A DNA stretch of 40,000 nt from Bigelowiella natans CCMP2755 (lineage: Eukaryota; Cercozoa; Chlorarachniophyceae). Of this stretch, positions 21,647-33,982 are shown piece by piece (within the stretch, counting starts at the first letter, position 1; the number at the start of each line of letters is the position of its first letter). The stretch is from assembly GCA_000320545.1 (NCBI GenBank), contig ADNK01001981.1, positions 1 to 40,000 of the forward strand, read 5' to 3'. Both the position numbers and the translations under genes were made by a program. The notes beneath the pieces are model-generated. The model made no database searches, was not told where the DNA came from, and saw only the letters and a program-made list of their open reading frames with translations.

Positions 21647-21893
21647 ACTCGTCCACCTCTCCTAGAGTATTTGTGGATATGTTGGTAGTACGTTTTGGGT
21701 TGAAGTAGTATAAACTCCGAAACTACCGAAATACTTGTTCTTTTCCCCTTACCTTTCCTTTTCCTCGAATCAGTTGTCTCCTGCTCCTGACTTCGTTCAT
21801 ATCCCGAGCATTCGTTGTTCCACCAAAATGGGGAAAAAAAAGAGAGCGACGGCGACAGTGGCTACTGACTTGAATATTAAAAACGAAGGTTAA
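19359..21893 (+). CDS. Putative zinc-binding protein, unknown function (12 exons)
   Basis: Model: 19359-19578, 19664-19718, 19852-19903, 20019-20106, 20160-20274, 20333-20546, 20598-20680, 20842-20866, 20916-20945, 21165-21208, 21362-21386, 21774-21893. All introns are GT-AG, phases agree, and the total is 1071 nt (356 aa). Exon 4 has a cysteine/histidine cluster: C111-x2-C114-x-C116, then C127-F-K-C130-G-H132. This looks like a treble-clef or zinc-ribbon site. The C terminus has a basic MGKKKRA patch. I do not recognise the family. Exons 1-5 are the best supported. The long exon 6, the short exons 8-9 and the acceptor of exon 11's downstream partner (21362, or about 21347) are uncertain. If the exon 5 donor at 20275 is not used, translation stops at 20279-20281 and gives 178 aa. 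The true start may lie upstream, since an acceptor is possible at 19408. Confidence 0.5.
19741..19774. repeat. (AC)n microsatellite in intron
   Basis: A CA-dinucleotide run with one GC interruption, within intron 2 of the zinc-protein model. Confidence 0.85.
20741..20801. repeat. (AG)n microsatellite in intron
   Basis: About 60 bp of AG repeat with one AAAG interruption, inside the modelled intron between 20680 and 20842. Confidence 0.9.
20948..20990. repeat. (TAG)n microsatellite
   Basis: Starts almost immediately after the modelled donor at 20946. The same motif is placed near donors in other introns of this window. Confidence 0.85.
21611..21645. repeat. (CT)n microsatellite
   Basis: A pyrimidine dinucleotide run upstream of the acceptor of the last modelled exon of the zinc-protein gene. 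Confidence 0.85.
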
Positions 21894-23092
21894 AGTGCCA
21901 TAACCCGTTGATCATTAATTTTCTTTTCTTTTTCTTTAAAATCAATTAATTTGTTTACATAATCGATTTCAACGAGTCTGACGAAATCGATGGGGGAGCG
22001 GATTCTTTGAGAGCGGTTTGGGTACATGAAGTACCAGATTCGATCTCTGCAGATGCTCTCACTTTTCGCATCAGCTCATCTGTCAAATACATAAATTAGG
22101 CTGCGCTACTGGCATGCAAAATCATCGGATGATTTTAAAACAAGATAGAGGAAATGGTGGTCAGAAGTCACATGATAAATTAGAAAAGATAATTAAATGC
22201 CATAGCATGAATTGGAAAAATAAAAATTATGAGAAGGCGCGAAAGCAGCCTGATCCAGCCCTGTGCAAGGATAGTGTTCAATGTACTCACGGAAATGACG
22301 AAGAGAATAATCATTATTTCTTTGATTATGTATCAAATGAAATAGTACGGCAGTGTTTGATCTGTATGGAAGGAGCGGATGATAAGTGTATGGAAGAATG
22401 AAAGTTGCATGTGAATAAAATTACATGCATTTATCAAACGAGCCCAGAGTAACATGATGAACACCACGCTGCGATGGTCACATCTAGACATGCACATGCA
22501 CCTAGGCACAGCAGATTTGTGAGCAACCATAACCATCATGCTCGCTGGTGCAATTATTGCACACGCACACATCACATACAGCCGCGAACCATGCGTTACG
22601 GGTAGGTCACAAGAGGGCAAATCAGAAATCGCAATATCGATCAGTACGACACAGTGCGGCGCTACGTGCTATACCAGTGTGCTGCAACGTAGCATTCAGC
22701 ACACATCGCGACAGCAACAAAAAGTCTTCGATTATAATTCGGCTCTCAATGATGCATGCATGAGGTCAAAAAACTCATTTATGTTGTCTAGTTGTGCTCG
22801 CTTCAAAAAATCAACGTGTGCTGCAACAATGTCACGTTCATTGATTTGCCAAAACTAGAAAAGTTTGCGCGCGCATGTATGTTGCAAATCATCCAGTCGA
22901 CTTCAGTGCACTCATGCCGTTGTGTCCATGTTTGCTCCATGTCTTCATTTGCAGACAAACAGCACATTGTTAATTCAAACATCGGCATCTGTGCACAGCT
23001 CTCCGGCTCCCTGGTTCAAAAATCTAGACAATCTGCGGCCAAAACGGGATGGCAGCATTGTGCAGCAATGTGTGCACTATTACTCGATTGTC
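21894..23092. other. Intergenic; one unassigned ORF, no recognised gene
   Basis: A 95-codon plus-strand ORF at 22114-22401 is lysine- and asparagine-rich, has no recognisable domain, and may be chance. From about 22440 to 23060 the DNA becomes rich in CACA/TGCA, resembling the decayed repeats elsewhere in the window. No RNA gene is seen. Confidence 0.4.
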
Positions 23093-23918
23093 TTAAGGGA
23101 TGGCACGCCTCGCAGTGAGGGGTGATTCATCGTCATCAGCCTCACTCAAATCGTTTTTTACTTCCCCTGTGTGTATGTGTGTGTGTATGTGTTAACAATG
23201 TTCAGGACGCGCATGTTGGTGAGAGTGTGATGGACCTTGGATTTTTAATTTCTCTGCCAAACGAGAAAGTATTTTCGACAACTTCCGCGTTCTCTCAAAA
23301 TTAACCTTCATTTCCGACTGAGAAAGGATAATTGAGTCAGGTATCATTTTTGAGGAATAATCTGTAGAACATCACCTTAAGCTCCGACACCTTGGTATTC
23401 TGTACTAATTCCTTCATTAGGACTAGTTCTTTAGTCTTCTGCGAAAGAGATAACTCTAACTCTCGAATTCGGTCGGACAACCTGAAATTGCAATGTATTC
23501 AAGAGAATAATAAATCGAAGGTTTCAAAAAGTTGTATTTCATTTGCAAACCTTGAAACAGACACCATATCGTTGCGCACTGCTTTTAGCTTTCCAAACTG
23601 TTTTTTGCCGTGAACCATCTGTTCAGATTTATCTACTTTATACGAAAGAACACGATGCATCGATATGTCCTTCCTCCTCAATAGGTCAGTGAGCCTATCC
23701 ACTGTTGATTTAAGATCCTTGTTCTCCCGCCGGAGCTTCAAATTAAGCTTCCTGTACTTACTCCACTCCTCTTTCATTGCCTCAACATCTTTCATGTAAC
23801 CACGTGTTGACTGGCTCCTTTTGTTGCTTCCACCCTTTCGACTTCTTCGACTACTTTTGGTTGAGTTGCTGCCACCAATGGTTGGGCCCCATGCCTGTCT
23901 AGGATTTTTCTTCATCAT
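23093..23918 (-). CDS. Coiled-coil protein, 204 aa, unknown function
   Basis: Minus-strand exons 23918-23551, 23481-23391, 23317-23236 and 23166-23093 join in phase through GT-AG introns to 615 nt. A second Met follows the first, so the start could be 23915. The N terminus (about 1-50) is Ser/Arg/Lys-rich. Residues about 50-180 form heptad-like charged helices, for example KLNLKLRRENKDLKSTVDRL and RIRELELSLSQKTKELVLMK, which indicates a long coiled coil. The tail is acidic (EADDDESP). There is no signal peptide or membrane segment. It is divergent from the EDC4-like gene and may share its promoter region. A structural or cytoskeletal role would be typical for such proteins, but that is only inference. 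Confidence 0.68.
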
Positions 23919-24862
23919 GGAGGAAGATGTAGTGGTAGTCGTAGTAGTAGTTGTAGAAGTAGTATTGTTTGGGTGCTTTTACTGCTCCAAGTTTCCACCT
24001 AGTTAGATGATGTCCAGTCAGAAGAAAGAGGGGGAATGCAGTGAGAGAAACGAAAAAAGTCCCTCCCCTCCCTGTTGTTTCAGTATACTCCGTCCAAAGC
24101 ATACGCATACAATTTGACTCCCCTTGACAGTGATGGGCCTCCTAATCTCCTAGACCTATTACTATGTCTCTACAAAAGAAGTAACCGAAAAGCTGGGTTC
24201 GTCTTGAATGAGGTGCTTGTTCTCCCTCCTCCTCCTACTTCCCCAACGAACAGCTTGAGCTTCTTTGATTAATGATGATGATCCACTAGAATTTTATTCT
24301 TGGTAATCAGTGGCCCATAATCACTTTGCAACATTTACAACACTTACAACAACTCGATTCAGGTGCTTACTTCACAACAATTACAACAATGACAAGAACA
24401 ATTACATGCTAATGGCACTTATGTCCATAGTTTCCACATAACTTTCTTCCTAGTGACTAATTGGAAGAAGAGAAGAAAGAAGAAGAGAAGAAGGACAACA
24501 GCAGCAGCAGCAACAACAATTAGGAAATATTCCCGAAGGAAAGAAGAGAGGAAAAATGTGTGAATAATAATACCATCCGTCTCCGTGGTACTGTTAATTT
24601 CCCTACAAGTTCTAGGAACTGACAAGGGGTCCCATTCGAGAAACATGATGAACGGCAGGCATCTCTTATCCCTTATCATGAGCAAGAACAAGGTTCTTGA
24701 TCAACTTATCATATTTATATTTATATGCTTCTTTTATTTTTATCCTCCACTTAAATTGCACTTGTGAAGCTCTGCGCACTGTCGAATCCGATCTTTCGCA
24801 ACTCTCTATTCCTACTACTTGCTTTGCAATTCATAATCACCGCACTCTTCTTCCAGGTCACG
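23919..24862. promoter_or_regulatory. Intergenic region between divergent genes
   Basis: About 940 bp separate the start codons of the coiled-coil gene (minus) and the EDC4-like gene (plus), so both promoters should lie here. It contains a short TAG/GTA repeat (23930-23960), a GAA-rich tract and AAC repeats (24465-24520). A good acceptor (CTTCTTCCAG, ending 24856) lies just before the EDC4 start codon, so a 5'-UTR intron is likely. No TATA box is assigned. Confidence 0.5.
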
Positions 24863-26188
24863 ATGGAGAGCGAAGAAGGAGCAGAAAGCAAGAAGAAAAC
24901 CAATTTGAGGACAGCTGAAATGACAGCTAGTATTCGAAGGAGAGCAAGGGAAGGAGATGAAGGAGATCATTTAGGCGGTGATCTCAGCCTTAGAAGCCAG
25001 CAGAGGGGAAATAACTATGGAGACGGGACGGATGAAGACGAGGACGATGACGATGACGAGGATAGTGAAGAAGAAGAGGACATCCATGATCGATATGGCA
25101 AGGTATCGTTATTACGCATCATTTACAAATAGGTGGTGCTTCAGATAAATAAATCGCACTTGCAATGATGGTGGGATAAGTACTGTTTAGAGCGAGGCCA
25201 TGAAATAATATAACGTATCTTTTGTGAAAGATAAAAGAGCCAATACCCTAAATTTCGCCCCTCCGCTGATTTGCTTCTTTCCCATTCTATACTAAAATGG
25301 AACAAGGTTCTACTTCCAGGGTGTGCGAACACCTATTCTCTTCCAACAGAGGATAATGGAGTCAACAATCCTCTTGAAATCATCACGAAGGTTAGTTAGG
25401 AAGTTATTACAGTAAGTAGATTCGCTCTAACGTACTGGCTGCGACATTATGCTGTTTTTACTACTACTTACTAAGATCGGAACCTGTGTTCGTCCAACCG
25501 ATATGAAGTACCAACGACTAGTGGGTAGATCGAAAGAGCTGCTTTGTTTCGCCTTGAGGAAGGGGAGTATTCGGATTCTAGACCTCAACAGCGGTTGGTA
25601 GTATGTAATATATATCAGTTATTGATTTAGTGAGAGTGTAGAGGTGAACAACCAGGTACTGATTGGCAATCAGCACAAGCAGCACAAGCAGCAAGCAGCA
25701 GTAGTGCTAGCAAACGGCTGCTCAAGCTTGTGTCTGCTGCAAATCCAAACATACGTCTGTTACCTTTTCACTGTCTTTCATTTTAATTTTATTATTTTTA
25801 TTATTTATGACATATTTTTGTCACAGAAATAAAAAGCGTACTGAAGGGGAGCGGTTCCGAGGTCATAGACCTTTCATTCCGTCCTAACATTGTTGTCGAA
25901 ACATCTAGCAGCGGCAATAATAACGAGGACGACGAAGGAAAAGAAGAAGACGAAGAAGAAGAAGAAGAAGATGTCCGTTTCCTTGCGAGGTACTACAACT
26001 TGTGATTTTCCTAGCTATTGATTACAGCACTTAAGTAGTTTATAAAGCAGGCAGCAAGCCATAGTACAGTGAAATAAAGAGCATATTGGAAATACTGTTT
26101 TCTGATTGTGCTTTGTTTCGTGCACTCACTCCACATATAGTAATAGTACACAAATACAAATACATATACATCACACGTGTACTCTACT

Positions 26189-26219
<31 letters not shown>

Positions 26220-26878
26220 AATCTACTATCTTCTTTCTGACGGACTTCCTGTTTGTTGTAATAATAGCGTGACCAAGGATGGATCCTTGCGCATTTTCAG
26301 GTCGTAGTAGTGCCAATAAATCTTTAGACGGTTGTTGCATTTAACTGATCGATCAGAGATATTCTTATGAAAATATATAGCAAATTCTTCCGTATTCAGA
26401 CGTTGATCGTTGAATTATTGTATTGGATGATTCATCGTATAATTATTAATCTTATATTCCAACACCTTATGTATGCATGTATGTATGTACAGTTTGCTGC
26501 GTGATGAAAACCAATTGAATTCGTCGTTGGAGTTATTCAAGAACAACGATGACAACGGCAACACCTCCTATACTGGATTTGATTGGGCTCCACGACTACA
26601 AGGTTGTGGTGTTAAACGAGAAAAAGGACGAAGCGATGATGCAATTACTGACATCGATGACAACGATAATAACGCACCTAAGTTGGTGGCCGTATCTCCA
26701 TTCTCGTTGGATATTTGGAAAAGAAAAACGAGGGGTGGTGAAGAGGAGGGGGCTGATGATGCTGGTGGTGAAAAGGAGGGCCAGGTCATCCTTGTAGTAG
26801 TAGTAGTAGTAGTAGTATAACAGTGGTATGTAGTAGAACTTACACTTGCTGCTGCTGCTGCTGCTGCAACTATTGTGC

Positions 26879-26919
<41 letters not shown>

Positions 26920-27623
26920 TTGGAATTTGTATTCTCCCTCCCCTCTTCTCACCCGCACACACATGCACATAGGTTGAATGGGGGTGCGAGCAGTTGTACC
27001 ATTGCAAAGATGTTGGTAATGAAGAAGAAGCTAAGTCAACAATTTTGTGCGCGACATTTTCTGGTGACGGGTCCAAAGTTGTTTTGATCACCAGCGACAA
27101 TCAGGTTAGGTTACATGTATGGTATTATTATTATTATTATTATTAGTGGTAGTAGTAGTAGTAGTAAATAGCGGTAGTGGCTATTAATGAGAGAGAATGC
27201 TCTGTCTCTTCCCAGGGTGGTACTCGTAGTCGTAGTGGGAGTATTATCCTTGCTTTCACACATTATTGTATAAAGTTCAACTTCAAAACAATGAAAATGT
27301 ATTTATTGCTTTGGTGGTGATGTAGATTATTGACAAATCTACTATAGAATCTCGCACCAAGATTAACAGACTATCATCTTCTTCTCCTTGTCCATCTTTC
27401 AATTATCATCCAATATGTAGATCATCGTACTAGAAGCAGGCAATGGTGAGGTAATAGCGAAGCTGGATGTGCAGCAGCAGCAACAGGTAGACGGTGGCTA
27501 CAATGGAGGAGAAGGAGGAGGAGGAGGAGGAGGAGGAGGAGGAGGAGAAGAAAATAGGGATGATGAGGGAGGGGAGAACCAAGAAGAAGGTTCACACTTG
27601 GAGAAGGCCTACATCAGGATCTT

Positions 27624-27656
<33 letters not shown>

Positions 27657-27767
27657 GCCTTCTTCTTCTTCACCGATGGTGATCATTGCGGTGATGACCC
27701 TTGAGACGGGGAGGACTATCGTTCAGGTTAAACCCCGACTAATTTCGGATTTATTTCGTCGAGAAAG

Positions 27768-27810
<43 letters not shown>

Positions 27811-30800
27811 CAAATTGGTTCTGCTGCTTCCTATTGCTTTTCAGATGTACGAATTAAGAAATAAGATCGTATCGTCACCAGGCGGCTCGGAACACGCGCT
27901 TGAAGAAGGAGCGTCTGCTGCATCATCAGCACCGTCGCCTTTGCTCACAATTTGTTCCCAACTTATTATTTTTCCGGGACTACAACAATTGAGGATTACA
28001 TCTGCTGCTTTGTGCTGCAGTAGTAGTAAAAGTAGTGGTAGCAATGAGGAAGGAAAGAGATCATCATCATCATCATCGTCTCTACCATCACCAGAAGAAG
28101 GAGTAGAAGGGTTCTTATTGATAACGTATACTGCCGATGAACCCCAAGACTCTCCTGATGATAACGGCGTCCTTGTGCTACATGTAACCGGTGGTGGTGG
28201 TGCTGCTGGTGAGAACAGCTTGAAGAACAAGACTAAAGCAGCAGCTCTTGGATCTAAGAGGAGGAGGAGTTGTCGTCAAATGCCGCAATTCGACTATCTG
28301 ATGCCTTTTAGGTAATACTCAGTTCTGATTCATGCTTCTTTCAGAGAGAAGAAAGGAGGAGCAATGATGATATAAATGATGCTGCTGCTGCTGCTGCTGA
28401 TGATGATGATGATGATTGTGACCATGGAGGAAAGCTTAAATCAAGCAGCAGGAGTGTGTATTAGTAGTATGTATGTCATTAGATTTAGGGGGTAAGATAA
28501 TGGGATAAATGTAGTAGGTGATAACTCATTCATCATAATAATAAGATTATGATGATGATGATGATTATTATTAGTAGTATTATCACTAAATACATAATAA
28601 CTATTTCAGTGTATATTGTTTGTATGTTTGAAATCAGCTGCCAAATGAAGCTACCAATCGAAAGTGCCTTCGGAAGTTACAATGCAGACAATGAAGAACT
28701 AGCCCTATATTGTGTCCACACAAAACCTGTCATTGCTTACCATATCAATCGCAGCGACATCTACAAACAACGAAAGAATATGGAGGATGATCCTCCTATT
28801 TCAAATACTACAGGAGGAGAGGTAGTAGAAGTAGTACTAGTAGTAGTAGGAGGAGGAGGCGAAGACGGCAGCAGTCTATTAGAGCTGTGGTGTAGCAGTA
28901 ATACTATATGATGATGATGATGATGATGACGACAATGAATTTTTGTTCATCAATAGGTAGACAATAATTATAGCAGCATATTTCCATAAATGTTTGTGTT
29001 TGCGTTGGTCGAGACGGGAGGGCTGGTGATTTGATGGAGATATAATACATTCTCATCATGAATTATGATTCTTGAGATCTTTCTTCTTGAAAACTACCGC
29101 CAGTCATAATCAACTAATTCATGATTATCAACTAAACTTAGAACGTGGTATCTGCTACTACTGGTGCTGGTGGTGATAATGGTGCTTATAATGCTGCTGC
29201 TGATGAGAAGAAAGCTGCTACTGTGCTACTCACAGAACTGCCAGCATTTAATAATAAATCCGTTGGTGAAGAAGGAGAAGAAAACGATGGGATGGTGGTG
29301 GTAGTTGAGGAGAAGGCTGCTGGTATTTCCCCCTCTTCTTCTTCTTCTTCTGGCAAAGATGATGCAAACATGCTGCCCCAGCCCCATGCTACTACAGCTG
29401 CTCCTACTGCTGCTGCTGCTGCTTCTTCTCCAGAGAGTACTGGACGTCTGGTAGGGATACATAGATGATCATACAGGATATTATGATCAATAAAATAAAA
29501 TATGATGTTGGTATAAATACTTCCTCGAGACAATTAAGGTCTAACCCAAATATAACAACGTACGTAGGTACTTCTCGATAACGACGATGATGACGAAGAT
29601 GAGGAAGAAGAGAAACAAGTAGAAGTAAAGAAAGAGGAGGAAGAAGCGCAGCACCGAATTGCAGTGGATGATAGAGCTGGTGAGCAAAGAAACGGTCCAG
29701 CTGAAAATAATGATGATGATGATGACGACGATGGGAATCAACCATTTGTTGTTCAAATCGAAACAGAGGGGAAGGAGAAGGAGCAACTTGAGAAGAAGGA
29801 GGAGGTTAACTATGACGACAACGACGACGAAAAGAAATTATTATCGGGTGGTAAGAATGAGGAAGGATCAACAACAACAACTACTACTACTGAGACTGTT
29901 GCCAGGGTCGTCGGATTTAATGACAACACTGTTTCTTCTCCCCCAAACGGTGAGAATTTAGCAATTGTTGAAAGAGTAGAGGAAGAGGAGGATGGTGATA
30001 ATAATAATGATAATAATAATAGTAACAACAGTGAAGCAGTCGCTTCAGACGATGTATTACTAAAGGACAGGGAAGAACATGAAGATGACGACGATAATAG
30101 TTATGAGATGGGTCATGTCGCAGCAGGTGCTGTGAATACTGAGGCGACAGTGCAAGCTTCTGCTGCCACTGCGACTACTATTACGAAGGAGGAGAAGGGA
30201 AAAGAAAGTGACGATGAATGTGTTGATAAAAGTATGGTCACAGAAGTGACACCTCAGCAACAGCAACAGCAACAGCAGAAGGGTGAGGAGGAGGAAAATG
30301 TAGCGAACAAGCATGAAGAGGAGGAGCAACATGAGCGCCAACGGCAGCAGCAGTCAACACTGCAAACAGCAGCAGCAGCAGCAGAAATAGATGGTAAAAC
30401 TTCAAAAGAAGATGAAGAACAGGGAAGGGAGCCTTATGTTGTTCTGATCGACGATGAGGAGGATATAAATGAAACAAAAGGAAACATTCAAGGGGATTCC
30501 ACAGGTGCGACTACAACGGCAGCGTCGACAAAGTTATCGTCACCGTTGTCATCATCAGGAGGACGTTCTTCTTCCTCTTCTTCTTCCTTCTCCTCCAGTA
30601 TTGATCATAATACGGCAAGTATCGTAAGGCATATCGATGGTATGATTAAAGAGCGGTTTCAAGAGATACAAAACAAGATGGCAACGGAATATGCACGTAG
30701 AAATCGTGCATGGGAGGCTAAGACAATGGTCAGTCAGTCGCTCGTCATAATCGTACTTATTATCTTATGTATGGTCAAATCATGATGCGTGAGTAGTGGT

Positions 30801-31901
30801 AGTAGTAGTAGTAGTAGTAGTAGCAGCAGCAGTAGTAGTACTTATCATTACTAACCATCATCATCATCAACAGCATGATCACAGTCACTATTGGGTTATA
30901 AGCTTACTTGCTACTAATTATTGCGTGATGCACAGAAAACACTGAGCAGTGCTCTAGCAATGTTCCAGCAGCAGCAGCAGCAGTCTTCTTCTTCTTCTTC
31001 TTCTTCTTCTTCTTCTTCTTCTTCTTCCCGACATGATGCTGCTGCCACGGCAGAAGAAATTGGGTTCCATGTCAGCCAGCGAGTACTTCCACAAATAACA
31101 CACACGCTACATAAGGTACGTACGTAGTAGTAATAGTATTAATAATAAGAAAAAGTGAACAAGGAGAGAATAAAGTACTCTTGTATTTTCTAATATGCTG
31201 TTACTCCTCCTCTGCTAGGATTGATGCTACTGCCACTGCTTGAATATCCATGATATTCTCTCTTTCTCTTTCTCTTTCTCTTTGTTTCTTTGTTTCTTTC
31301 TTCTGCTCCCTCCCTCCCTCATTCCCTCCCTCCTTCTCCTTAGGCTGTAAACGAGGCCATGGGTCGTTCTCTACTCCCTGCATTATCTCACCAGATAACA
31401 CATCAAATAGGATCTTCGCTTGCTCAGGTGGATTTCAGGCATGCTATTTCGTATGCTGTGCAACAGGCAACAGAGGAACTTAATAAGAAGAACAAGGAAA
31501 CAATATCATCATCACAAAATGGAGATTCAGCAAAGCAAATGAAAGAACAGCTTGATGTAGCGGCATGCTTGAAGGAAAGCGTGCATGATACATTCCAACA
31601 ACACCTTATACCATCGATTGAAAAATCGACAAGGATGCTCTTTGGCCAGGTGGTAAAAGCCTGTTACTACTACTACTACTACTACTACTACTACCACTAC
31701 TACTACTACTACCACTACTACTTCAGTATCATATGTAATGTAGTAAATTGTGGCAGTAGTGTTTAGTAGAAGTAGGACAACGGGAAAGAAGAAGAAGAAG
31801 AAGAAGAAGAAGAAGGAAAATAAAGGGTTGGTGGTAACAACAAGATGAGGATAATGTTGTGATGATACTGGTGTATGAGTACAACGAAGCTAAGGAATTC
31901 G

Positions 31902-31932
<31 letters not shown>

Positions 31933-33918
31933 AATGATAATAATGGGTGATGGATGTTTTTTATGTCTACTACTACTTCCGTGGTGTTAATAGAGCAGTT
32001 GGTATTTATTTTGCTCTTCCTTCACTCTATTCCTATCAGTGGTGTTCTTATTATCCCGTTCCTTCCCCCACCTCTCCTCCTCCTCCTCCTCCTCCATCCT
32101 CCTCCTCTCCTCTCCTCTCTTCACATCTATTGCTACTACCACCAGGTTGACCGGCAGCTGCAACAGAAAATAGCATCACAGCATGAACATCTCTTTAAAA
32201 CTTTCAAGTCGGAAGTGAAACAACTTAAATCACTACGAGAAAAGCTCGACAAGCGTATGGCCCACTTGGAGATCAAAATGGCAAATATATTAGCAGTCAC
32301 AGCAGCAGCAGGAGGAGGAGGAGGAGGAGGCGGCTCCTCCTCGGCTGCTAATCGGTCGTCTGCGACAAAAGGAGGAGGAGGAGGAGGAGGAGGAGGAAGA
32401 AGAAACAGCAGCGGCAGAGTACATAAGAAATCGTTATCCGCAGCAGAAGCAGCTGCAGCATCCCTGGCCTCTCTGCAGCGATCAATATCAGAGAAAATTG
32501 CAAAGAAAGAATACAAAGAGGCCTTCGTTGATGCTTTGAGGGGACGTCATCAAAAAGCGTTGATGTACCTATGTGAAAGGATAAATCCTGATCAGGGAGG
32601 CCTTCTGTTGAATCAGAGGTAGGTATGATGATGGTGATGTTTATGATAATGATGATGGTGATGGTTATTATGATAATGATCATTATGAGAATGATTATCA
32701 TGATGGCTGCTACCGATCAGATTTGGCCTCTCACAGAATATAGTTCTATCTCTTGTCTCCCAGGTAGTAATAACTATTGCGACGATGATAATGATGTAAT
32801 TATGAATGATCAGCATCCTGAGATTCTATGCCCGCCTATCAGACGTAGATCAAACAGCAATATAGAGTTGCATCATCATCTGTGTGTGTGTGTGCATGCT
32901 TGTGTAATTGGTTTTCTCTCCTCCTCTTTCTCCTCTTCTTCCTCCTCCTCCTCCTCTTGCAGCTAGGAGCTTCCCTTGGTCATGAGACAAGTACACGGTT
33001 GATGTGGTTACGACACGCTATTGCTGGAATAAAAGAGTACGTTGAGTACTAGTAATAGTAGTAGCTAATGTTTAATTGCAAACAAAGTAATGTTTGGAGC
33101 TATTAGGAAGGAGAAATAGCAACTGATAGCAGAGAATATTTATCATTTGATAGCAATAGTCGACATAGACAATGATGTAGAAGTATTCAACTATTACTTG
33201 TGGTAGTAGCATAATGCAATAAAATCAACGTTTCATATACACTGCACGTATACGCACTAATAGTCGTTCTTTTGATACTATAGTCTAAAGTCATCGAAAC
33301 ATACGCTAGGAGTAATTAAAACAGTCAGGTGGGATGATGGTGATGGTGATAATGATGATGATGATTATGATAATTATGATAATCGTGGAGTTGAGTCAGA
33401 AGATTCGATAGAGAATAATAATGAAGTGAATACAAACTGTGCATCACCAGCATTATCTTAATCATCATTATTTCCAAATATCAACATGATTCTGCAAGAA
33501 TATCATTAATTCCTTGCAAAAGACTACTACTAGATTGATTCAGTAATAATTACTATACTTTTTTAGGAATAATTTGGAAAGATTGAAAAATGTATCATTA
33601 CCATCACCTTCTTCTAATGCTCCATGGAAGCATCGTGATCGTTATGCCTTGGTAACATGGGATGATGTGCATATATAATATTTTCCGATTGTAGATTGAT
33701 AATATGGTTGTCACCACATGTCATTAAGTAGTACCATAGTAATCTTAATGTAATCTGTCAGGTTCTTCAAATATATACATTTTTATACATGTACATATTT
33801 AACATATTCAATTACATACATACTCTAAACCTGCCCTCCCTTATCCGCGCGATTTCTTGTTCCCGATATGTTTTATCATTAGGTGTTGTACGAGTTGTCC
33901 ATGCTTTCAACCCGATGA
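24863..33918 (+). CDS. EDC4: EDC4 / Ge-1 / VARICOSE-like mRNA-decapping scaffold (20 exons)
   Basis: Exons: 24863-25102, 25307-25390, 25476-25593, 25827-25989, 26268-26300, 26493-26784, 26973-27104, 27421-27726, 27845-28311, 28638-28821, 29142-29450, 29568-30728, 30936-31115, 31344-31649, 32146-32618, 32814-32844, 32963-33036, 33284-33328, 33567-33651, 33883-33918. All introns are GT-AG, phases agree, and the total is 4719 nt (1572 aa). After an acidic N terminus, residues about 85-670 form a WD40 region with LLCFALRKGSIRILDLNS, FLASVTKDGSLRIF and ELALYCVHTKPVIAYHINR, as in EDC4. Residues about 670-1120 are low-complexity D/E/S/T/Q. The last 450 residues are the helical Ge-1 domain (VDALRGRHQKALMYLCERINPDQ; LNQSILRFYARLSDLGASLG). 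In plants and animals EDC4 bridges DCP1 and DCP2 in cytoplasmic P-bodies. The 31-nt and 33-nt micro-exons restore family motifs exactly, which supports the model. Exon 2 could use a different acceptor, and low-complexity exon ends are approximate. Confidence 0.85.
26181..26219. repeat. (CTA)n microsatellite in EDC4-like intron
   Basis: About 12 CTA units upstream of the acceptor of the 33-nt micro-exon. Confidence 0.88.
26797..26916. repeat. (TAG)n, (CTG)n and (CT)n repeats in one intron
   Basis: Three separate simple repeats follow one another in the intron between 26784 and 26973: TAG units at 26797-26818, GCT units at about 26848-26868, and CT dinucleotides at 26881-26916. Confidence 0.85.
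27771..27802. repeat. (AT)n microsatellite in EDC4-like intron
   Basis: About 30 bp of alternating AT between the exons ending 27726 and starting 27845. Confidence 0.9.
30793..30840. repeat. (GTA)n/(GCA)n microsatellite in EDC4-like intron
   Basis: A trinucleotide run shortly after the donor at 30729. Confidence 0.85.
31664..31931. repeat. (CTA)n, (GAA)n and (GAT)n microsatellites in one intron
   Basis: CTA units at about 31664-31722, GAA/AAG units at about 31787-31816 and GAT units at about 31902-31931, all between the exons ending 31649 and starting 32146. Confidence 0.88.
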
Positions 33919-33982
33919 TGATAGTGTTTCCTGACAACAAAAAAGTGTATAGTACCTGCCACAACTTTACACGATCGAACTT

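Noticed and set aside
22114-22401. 95-codon ORF as a small gene
   Set aside because: No domain, no clear splice or context support; kept only as a note in the gap entry.
24764-24862. Hydrophobic N-terminal extension in frame with the EDC4-like start
   Set aside because: It includes a pyrimidine tract and acceptor (CTTCTTCCAG) just before the ATG, so it reads like intron. EDC4 proteins are not membrane-targeted.
30729-30785. Membrane-like tail (SLVIIVLIILCMV) after the big acidic exon
   Set aside because: It arises from reading through the donor GTCAGT at 30729. Splicing at that point joins in phase to the next conserved exon.
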